Shown: positions 57,124 through 64,000 of the stretch, piece after piece | Layout of the letters: each line of letters starts with the position of its first letter | Numbering within the stretch: the first letter of the stretch is position 1 | DNA from: Saxidomus purpurata | Lineage: Eukaryota > Mollusca > Bivalvia > Venerida > Veneridae | DNA length: 64,000 nt | Direction: 5' to 3' | Assembly: GCA_022818135.1 (NCBI GenBank) | Contig: JAFMSR010000001.1 | Coordinates: forward strand, 2,235,977 to 2,299,976 | The notes under the pieces: model-generated | Database searches by the model: none | What the model saw: the letters and a program-made list of their open reading frames with translations, nothing else | What the model was told of the DNA's origin: nothing | Position numbers and translations under genes: made by a program

Positions 57124-60100
57124 ATTGACAGCCGTGTCTGCCTTTCTGACATTTGACAATACCTGTGTCTGTCCTTACATTGACAGTACCAGTGGCTGCC
57201 TTTCTGACATTTGACAATACCTGTGTCTGTCCTTACATTGACAGTACCTGTGTCTGCCTTTCTGACATTTGACAATGCCTGTGTCTGTCCTTAAGTTGAC
57301 AGTACCTGTGTCTGCCTTTCTGACATTTGACAATGCCTGTGTCTGTCCTTACATTGACAGTACCTGTGTCTGCCTTTCTGACATTTGACAATACCTGTGT
57401 CTGTCCTTACTGACAGTACCTGTGTCTGCCTTTCGACTTGACAAATCCTGAAATGTGTCTGTCTTTGTATTGACAGTTCTGCCTTTCAATTGTCAATACC
57501 TGTGTCTGTCCTTACATTGACAGTACCCCCTGACTGACAATACCTGTGTCTGTCCTTACATTGACAGTATGTGCTATATGTGTGTCTGTCATTTACAGTA
57601 CATGTCTTACATTGACACCATGTCCGGTCTGTTATTGCATTGACAGTATTCCTGTCACGGTATTATCACCATCTCTGACTTGACATAGTGTATCACCTGA
57701 ATGACATTACCTGTATCATTACTTTTGACATTGACAGTACCTTTGTTTGTCATTCTGATATTGCCCCCACTTTTTTTGCCTGACATTGACAGTACTAGCG
57801 TTTGTCAGACTGACATTGACAGTGTCTATTTCTATATGTTAAAATTTGATTTATCTGTCCCAGGACCAAGATAACAAGTAGCTCTAATTTTACCCAGATA
57901 GTTGTCTTACCGGCAGAAATGACTTATTTGTGCATGGTTCTATCATTATCTGGTCAGTAAATTAATTTTACTGTCAGTAAACTCAAAACGAACCTGGGAC
58001 TTTAAAATTGCTCAATCATGGGTCTATCAGTTCAATATTGTATAGTTTTCCATATTTATGGAAATTAAATGAAGATGTCTGATAAAAGTGAACACATACT
58101 CTTTTTTGCAGTTGTTTGCTGTTCCAGAGTTGTTTTTGCTGATAAGTTTGTCAGGTATGTGTAGAATCATGTTGAGTCTGGTCTCTATTATAGATCCTGT
58201 CATCTCTAGCTCATTAAAAATTTCTTGCTTCATTAATTTACGTCTTGATAAATATTGTTATTTTCAAAGTGCTGCAAATATGTTGATCACTAATATGTCA
58301 GTCCAGCAAAATCTGAACACTTCTGCTTGCAGATGACATATGTTTTTCTTGGAACACTCTTTTGTGTAAAATCTATAAAAAGTCATTGACTGAAATGATC
58401 ATTTTCTGTATGATGTTATTTAAAGTAAAAATTGAAAGTAAAGTCTCCCAATATTTTAGAACTGTCATATTAAAGTTACATGAAAAATGTTCAGAATCAG
58501 GAAATACATATTTTCAGTGTTTTTGTATAGTGGCCAGGTTGATGCCAATCATGCCATTCATCATGTTTGAATTCATTTCAGATAATGTAGTGTGTGTGCA
58601 TGACTTGAAGACATTCGGTTTGATTACCACCCTGACAAAAACCAAAGGTGCATCTCTTTTTGCAGCTGATGTACAGGTATGTTTTATATGATGTGAAAAT
58701 GTACTGTTTTTGGACACACATATGGTATATCTACATATAACAAGTCTGCCCATTCAGGGTCAGTTTGGATAAAAAAAAGGAGATACAATAGGTTCATGAG
58801 CATGCCATGTTGAGCAAGTTTAGATGTGCCTGTCTGTATGTGTTTATAAGATGATATATTTGGTGTAAATGTTTAGATATAAAGTAAGTCTGGCTCTTTG
58901 ATTATGATGTCAAGTCTGAAGTACAGACATATGATTGAGTTTGAAACAAGAATTGGGCAAACAATTTTTTTGTGTGACCCTTAGGTAGGATATAAGATAG
59001 AAAATGTGTTGTCCACTGCGGGTATTCAAGTCAAGTATGATAACAAGTTTAGTTATCAGTCAGAATGATACGTGTTTGGATGAAATTGTGTTGTTTGTTT
59101 TTCAGACGCTCAAATCCCTTAGTGGTGAGGTGCAAGCAAATCTACAGATATGTGTGGCAACAAAACGTAAACTACAGATCATGTTTTGGAAGAACAGAGA
59201 TTTTATGGAGCTTGTGGTATGTTGTATTGTTAGTCTTTGAGATTAATTTGAGCCTTTCGAAGAAGTTAGCAACATCTTGACATGTCTGTGAAGACATCAG
59301 ACATACAGACCAGCAATGTTTTATAGTTTTATTGTTGGTACCAGTTAATTTATAAAACCAACACCCCCAGGAAGAGGTCAGTTAATTTAGGTTTAGAAAG
59401 ATGGATGGTGCAAGATACAGAAAGTGTCCCAAGCTCCAGAGACAGTTGCCTGGTGTAATGTACCACTGCACGTGGGACCTCGGTTTTAGGTCTCACCAGA
59501 CAGACCATTACTAATGTTTGTGGTGAAATGAGGGATGGAAACCTATGTTCCCTAAATTATCAATCCAGCAATCCAGCATGTTACCATTAGACCACTGATC
59601 TGCATCAACATGTGTTAGTAATCAAAACATTCTTACAAATGTTGTCTAAACAACAGTGTTATTCACACCTGAGATGGATAAAATTGTTCACTTTTTTGCC
59701 AGAATTTTAGTCCTTGTAATTCTTCTTTTAAATATTTCAGCCAGAACTGAATATGTACGACTTTCCAAGAGCCATGGTTTGGTTCAAGGATAGACTCTGT
59801 GTTGGCTTCAAGAGAGATTATTTTATAGTCAAAGTGAGTTTGTTGCACCTTATATTTACACATTAATTTTGCAACATTTTTTTGTGTGACCTGCTTATGT
59901 GACTGAGTGGGTATGGTTGCAGATTTGTCATCACTTAACCTCACGCTGATTGCGGGTCATGTCTCGCTGTCTGCATCAGAAAATTTGCAGCTAGTTATGG
60001 TGGGTGGGAGTCTGGTAATAGTCCGTCTTATGAACTGTAGTTTGGTAAAATGCCTATCTACATAAGTGAAACACTGTTGAAATGGGTGTTAAATCCCAAA

Positions 60101-63100
60101 ATTGAAATAACATTTTACCAACAAGGTTATACAGACAGTTGTCTATTGAAAACTGCAACCAGCTAGTATATGTACAGTGTTTTACATTCAGTTGATAACC
60201 ATTGTGGAATATAAGCGATGCCGTCCAGACAGAGATTACTCACCAGTGAGATACAGAACATTTTTGCATTCTTTAATGTAGATTAATAGTGGAGAATCAA
60301 AAGAGTTGTTTCCCCTTGGAAGCAAGCAGACGGAGCCTGTGATCACATGTCTTAAGGATGCTGGTTTCATAGTTGGCAGAGATGACATGTCTATATTTAT
60401 AGACAAGGATGGTCAGCCAACTAGGAAGCACCCTGTGAAATGGACAGATATTCCTATAGCCTCAGGTAAAATTTATTTCTAACCCGGCTAGCAGCAGACA
60501 GTTGTGCCTTTGTTACGAGTGCAGATCATGATCACGCTTCACATCTGTTAACCTACAAATGGCAGAAGTACAGGTTTAAGCTTTAGGGATTTTTCAAAAG
60601 TGTTTAAGCAGGGTGCTGCCCCCTGCCCATTTTCCTTTTGCACCCCCGCCCCTTTTTTTTTTAAACCACATATTGAAAGATATAAAAACCACTTAAAATT
60701 CTTGAAGAAGCCTCTCATAGCATAATAAAAGAATATTTTTATATAAAGATGTTCTGTTCTTCCAGAAGCAAAATTTTCAATTTTAAAGAGTATTTTCTAA
60801 TACTCAGGCGTTGAAACATGCAAAAAATGTCCTGCCCTAAGTCAGAGCACCCTGCTGTTTTTTGAGGGCAAATTGCCCTTTTTGGCAGTCTAGAACAATA
60901 CCAAAAGCTTTCAACATAGTTCCAGTAGCATGGGAAACCTTCCTGCCTTTTCTTCCTCAAGACTTATAGCAAATTAAAACAAACCCAAATCTAATCAGGA
61001 CAAGGCAAGGTTCTGAGCAACAACTTATCTGTTTAACCACTACTGTACTGCCAGTAAATGATTCTGCCTTCAATTTTTGAGTGAATAACCCTTTGAACAT
61101 TTAATGGTTCTGCTCAAATTGAAAGATGAACAAGTCCCATTTTAGAAATTTAGCACTTTATAAGATAAAAAGTTGTATGGACATCATGGACAGGTTATGT
61201 TTAAATGTTCTTATTTTATGAATTCTTTTATATGTGTTAATGCATGTCTTTACTATAATCTAAGAATTGGGAAAACATTTTTATCTTTTCAGTACACGAG
61301 GCTCCTTATTTAATCTCAGTTTTGCCAAAGTGTCTCGAAGTACGTACCATAGACCCTCATCTTATGATACAGACTATAGGTTTACAGAATGCCAAGTGTA
61401 TTTGCCAGGGTAACGGACAAATCTATGTAGCCTCTAGTAACCATGTATGGAGACTTAGTACGGTACCAACGGCCAATCAAATTAGACAACTCATACAGAA
61501 CAAGGAGTTTGCGTTAGCGTTGCAACTAGCTGTAAGTTAATGTTCATAGCATCTACTGTCGTCTAATTTGTCCGATAGACTGCCAGATTTTGTTCCATGT
61601 GTGTTTAGATTGACCATATGCTTGCTTGTGTTTAGGACTTTAGATTGCTTGGCATGTGCCAATTCAGTCTGAAATTATAGGCTTACAATTTACAGATGGA
61701 ACCATGGTTCAGAGATAGAACCATGATTCACAGATAGAACCATGATTCACAGGAAGAACCATGATTCACAGGAAGAACCATGATTCACAGATAGAACCAT
61801 GATTCACAGGAAGAACCATGATTCACAGATAGAACCATGATTCACAGGAAGAGCCACGATTCACAGATAGAACCATTATTCACAGGAAGAACCATGATTC
61901 ACAGATAGAACCATTATTCACAGATAGAACCATGATTCACAGGAAGAACCATGATTCACAGGAAGAACCATGATTCACAGGAAGAACCATGATTCACAGG
62001 AAGAACCATGGTTCACAGATAGAACCATGATTCACATATAGAACCATGATTCACAGATAGAACCATGATTCACAGATAGAACCATGATTCACAGATAGAA
62101 CCATAGAACCATGCTTCACATGAAGAACCATAGAACCATGCTTCACATGAAGAACCATGATTCACATAACTATGATTCACAGATAGAACCATGATTCACA
62201 GATAGGACCATGATTCAGCTAGTACAAAGATGATACAGAATACTGGAATTGTTCAAGGACCAAATTTTGTTTTCATGAAAGTATCACTGATCTATACATA
62301 TATGAATTGATATTTTCTATTTAAGAGAAAAGTATTTTCATTACTTTGTATTAACAAGAAAACCACAATGAAATTCATTGATGTGGAGCTTCATCTAATC
62401 TATGTCATATACATTTACACCAGGTAAACAATGTAGTAAGAACAAAATCTGTTCTTGGGACAGGATGGTGGGAATGATTAAAGTGTAGCACAGGTCTTTA
62501 AGTGTCTATTTTGATTTTACTGTTGACACAGGTTCGACTGTGAAGTTTAATATGCTGTTTGCATGTTTTTCTCCAGAATATGACAGAAGAGCCTGAGAGT
62601 GAAAAGCAACATAGAATCAACCAGATAAAGACATTGTATGCTGTAAATCTCTTCTGCAAACAAGAGTTTGAGGAATCCATGAAAATATTTGTAAACTTAG
62701 ATACAGGTAATACAGTTTCTTATGCTCAGTGAAGTTACAATATGATATTTGTTTCTGAGAATCGGCATTGGAAAGCCCAAGTAAATTGTTGGCGTAATAG
62801 GAGCCTGTCAAATTCAATAGTTGATTGTCATTTCAGAATATAGTTTGCTTGATTACTAAATTTCTCCATTTGAGGTAAATGTCTAACATTTTAACCAGCA
62901 TTTCTATTTTCCATAGTTCAGTGTGATTTTTTTAAGACCTTAGGAATATGGAGCATGAAATTTTTTATACTTCTAGATCCATCTCATGTGATAGGACTTT
63001 ATCCAAACCTACTGCCTGCCGAATTTAAAAAGAAGTTGGAATACCCTGAACCTTTACCAACCCTGGAAGGCGGTGATTTGGAGAAGGGTCTGCTGGCACT

Positions 63101-64000
63101 AACAGATTACCTCAATGATGTAAGTGGCCTTGTTGTGAGCTCTCGGACATAATAATAATATATTGAAAACTGACTTTTATCTCAGTGAAGGTTGTTGATA
63201 TTTTTCAATGTAACTAATAATGTTATCTTATGGTCTTTAGTAAGTATAAGAGCCAAGCTCATAAGGTTTTACTGACATCTATGTACTTGTTGTAAAAATT
63301 GTATTAACAACTTACCATCTAACTCGAAGTTTAGCCGTATATGAAAACAATAATGGCTTACAGTATATGCAAGTAGATATTTTATGTTTGTTGTGAATGT
63401 TTGACAAAGATGAGCAGAGCTCTTAATGTGATAAGAATACATTTGTACTGCAATTGATTTTAAAATGTATAGGCTTGTTATATCTTGATCATTATTGTAC
63501 CCCCCAAACACACAGTGTAATGGGGGGGGGGATACTGAAATCAGCTTGTCTGTCCATCTGTAGATGGAATCTTGTGGATACCAAATCCCCAAGATCCCTG
63601 GTCAGAATTAAATGATACTTCCCAGAAGTGATAAGTACCATGCCTTAAGTTGTGCAGGTCCAATAATTAAAACATCAAATGTTTTATATACTGTGTCAGT
63701 GGGGTGTTCTGGGGGTAGTCAGCACATTCAGTGATAGTTCTACTTTAAATTTATTTAGTAAATGTTCAAGTATTTCCAATACCAAGTATAAAAAAAACAG
63801 TAGAATAATCCTGAAGTTACAGTGCATAAGTATACACTGCCATTTAGCAGGGTGGTTTTCTAAGTTTTATTTTCAAATTTCAGAAAAAAAGATACTTAAA
63901 CAAAGTAGGCAAAATGTCGACAACAGCCATCAAGGAAGGAAATTCAATGGTCTTGTCAAAGGAACAACTCTCTCAGATAATAGACACCACTCTTCTCAAA
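54046..64000 (+). CDS. VPS39: VPS39 (HOPS/CORVET-family vacuolar sorting subunit), N-terminal half, 3' partial
   Basis: Twelve exons (54046-54118, 56488-56559, 56876-56943, 58112-58154, 58582-58676, 59106-59216, 59741-59833, 60282-60465, 61293-61531, 62577-62706, 62977-63119 and 63884-64000, cut by the edge) join in frame into 456 residues. The start MHDAFEAGTILEKLPLKIES is the conserved VPS39 N-terminus. A CNH (citron homology) domain covers roughly residues 15-290 (KKGASLF-like and VGFKRDYF motifs), followed by the helical segment with NLFCKQEFEESMKIF, DPSHVIGLYPNLLP and IIDTTLLK. Known family role: the Rab7-binding end of HOPS, tethering late endosomes and autophagosomes to lysosomes. The clathrin-type repeats and C-terminal zinc motif lie beyond the window. 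Confidence 0.96.
54900..55010. other. Low-complexity C-rich patch, suspected consensus error
   Basis: Four C runs of 8-13 bases within 100 bp in VPS39 intron 1, between otherwise ordinary AT-rich sequence. Confidence 0.5.
55970..56285 (+). repeat. Dispersed ~300-bp repeat, copy 2
   Basis: Direct-orientation copy of 45355-45650, in VPS39 intron 1; ends GTGCGAAGCCGAGAATTG. Confidence 0.75.
56488..56559 (+). CDS. VPS39: VPS39 exon 2
   Basis: 72 nt after tttacag. Encodes DDVLLVGTKDGPLLQYKVKN, the first blade of the CNH domain. Phase 1 at both ends. Confidence 0.95.
56876..56943 (+). CDS. VPS39: VPS39 exon 3
   Basis: 68 nt encoding ETKYEVTLERSNKTFSKRPI and QQ. Phase 1 in, phase 0 out at CAG|GTACTG. 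Confidence 0.95.
56990..57560. repeat. 58-bp tandem array with a 51-base C run, VPS39 intron 3
   Basis: Unit blocks TTTGACAATACCTGTGTCTG and TACATTGACAGTACCTGTGT repeat every ~58 bp; decayed units go on to about 57840. The array is interrupted by C at 57073-57123. Confidence 0.9.
58112..58154 (+). CDS. VPS39: VPS39 exon 4 (micro-exon-sized)
   Basis: Only 43 nt, encoding LFAVPELFLLISLS. Phase 0 in, phase 1 out; the split codon becomes Asp with exon 5. Confidence 0.9.
58582..58676 (+). CDS. VPS39: VPS39 exon 5
   Basis: 95 nt encoding NVVCVHDLKTFGLITTLTKT and KGASLFAADVQ. The KGASLF motif is characteristic of VPS39. Confidence 0.96.
59106..59216 (+). CDS. VPS39: VPS39 exon 6
   Basis: 111 nt, phase 0, encoding LKSLSGEVQANLQICVATKR and KLQIMFWKNRDFMELV. 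Confidence 0.95.
59395..59515 (-). repeat. CTTTCGGATGAGACT-family repeat, copy 2
   Basis: Minus strand: TAAAACCGAGGTCCCACGTG and CCAGGCAACTGTCTCTGG, as at 53560-53640. In a VPS39 intron. Confidence 0.65.
59741..59833 (+). CDS. VPS39: VPS39 exon 7
   Basis: 93 nt, phase 0, encoding PELNMYDFPRAMVWFKDRLC and VGFKRDYFIVK. Confidence 0.96.
60282..60465 (+). CDS. VPS39: VPS39 exon 8
   Basis: 184 nt encoding SGESKELFPLGSKQTEPVIT, FIVGRDDMSIFIDKDG and KWTDIPIAS. Phase 0 in, phase 1 out. Confidence 0.95.
61085..61145 (+). repeat. Fragment of GATCATGATC-associated repeat
   Basis: CCCTTTGAACATTTAATGGT and ATGAACAAGTCCC match 38325-38390. Confidence 0.55.
61293..61531 (+). CDS. VPS39: VPS39 exon 9
   Basis: 239 nt encoding HEAPYLISVLPKCLEVRTID through QIRQLIQNKEFALALQLA, the end of the CNH domain and the first helical segment. 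Donor GCT|GTAAGT. Confidence 0.96.
61692..62215. repeat. 19-bp minisatellite, VPS39 intron 9
   Basis: About 27 copies of AACCATGATTCACAGATAG or AACCATGATTCACAGGAAG. The two variants alternate in blocks. Confidence 0.95.
62577..62706 (+). CDS. VPS39: VPS39 exon 10
   Basis: 130 nt encoding NMTEEPESEKQHRINQIKTL and YAVNLFCKQEFEESMKIFVN. Phase 0 in, phase 1 out. Confidence 0.95.
62977..63119 (+). CDS. VPS39: VPS39 exon 11
   Basis: 143 nt encoding PSHVIGLYPNLLPAEFKKKL and GDLEKGLLALTDYLND. Donor GAT|GTAAGT. Confidence 0.96.
63884..64000 (+). CDS. VPS39: VPS39 exon 12 (cut by window edge)
   Basis: 39 codons visible, from KKRYLNKVGKMSTTAIKEG to the conserved IIDTTLLK, still open at base 64000. 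Confidence 0.93.

Overview
The window is animal nuclear DNA: AT-rich, intron-rich and full of short interspersed repeats. The repeat vocabulary (tRNA-derived SINEs, elements opening with TTTTTAGCTCGAC or ATGCCCCCGAA that carry ~165-bp tandem units, and dispersed TGCAGATCATGATCA palindromes) points to a bivalve mollusc, most likely a heterodont clam. That placement is from recall of such genomes, not from a search.

Three protein genes can be assembled exon by exon with consistent splice phases. (1) ANKEF1 (ankyrin repeat and EF-hand protein), + strand: its last six coding exons run 4581-10153 and its 5' exons are off the left edge. (2) MOK, a MAK/ICK-like ciliary kinase, - strand: eleven sequential coding exons plus one alternative exon, from a proposed start at 48770 to 24174, or to a stop at 24120. 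(3) VPS39, the HOPS-complex subunit with an N-terminal CNH domain, + strand: exons 1-12 from 54046 to the right edge, where the gene is cut. ANKEF1 and MOK converge across ~14 kb of repeat-rich DNA. MOK and VPS39 diverge from start codons 5.3 kb apart.

The most notable gene feature is in MOK. Two tandem 79-nt exons (35266-35344 and 34057-34135) have the same phases and encode two versions of the same kinase segment. Because 79 is not a multiple of 3, only one can be used per mRNA. The exon just before them ends in a GC donor instead of GT, and the intron between the two exons contains a perfect 15-bp inverted repeat.

The rest is repeats. Two 1.5-kb elements in direct orientation (22.5-24.1 and 30.6-32.1 kb) bracket the catalytic exons of MOK. 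Related elements lie near 12.6 and 51.3 kb. Satellites include a 47-bp array at 41.1-42.2 kb and 58-bp and 19-bp arrays in VPS39 introns. There are TA-flanked CAGT-ended MITEs, a foldback element, several hairpin families and tRNA-derived SINEs. Several long C/G/A/T homopolymer patches look like assembly consensus errors. No RNA gene, CRISPR array or prokaryotic or viral gene was found.
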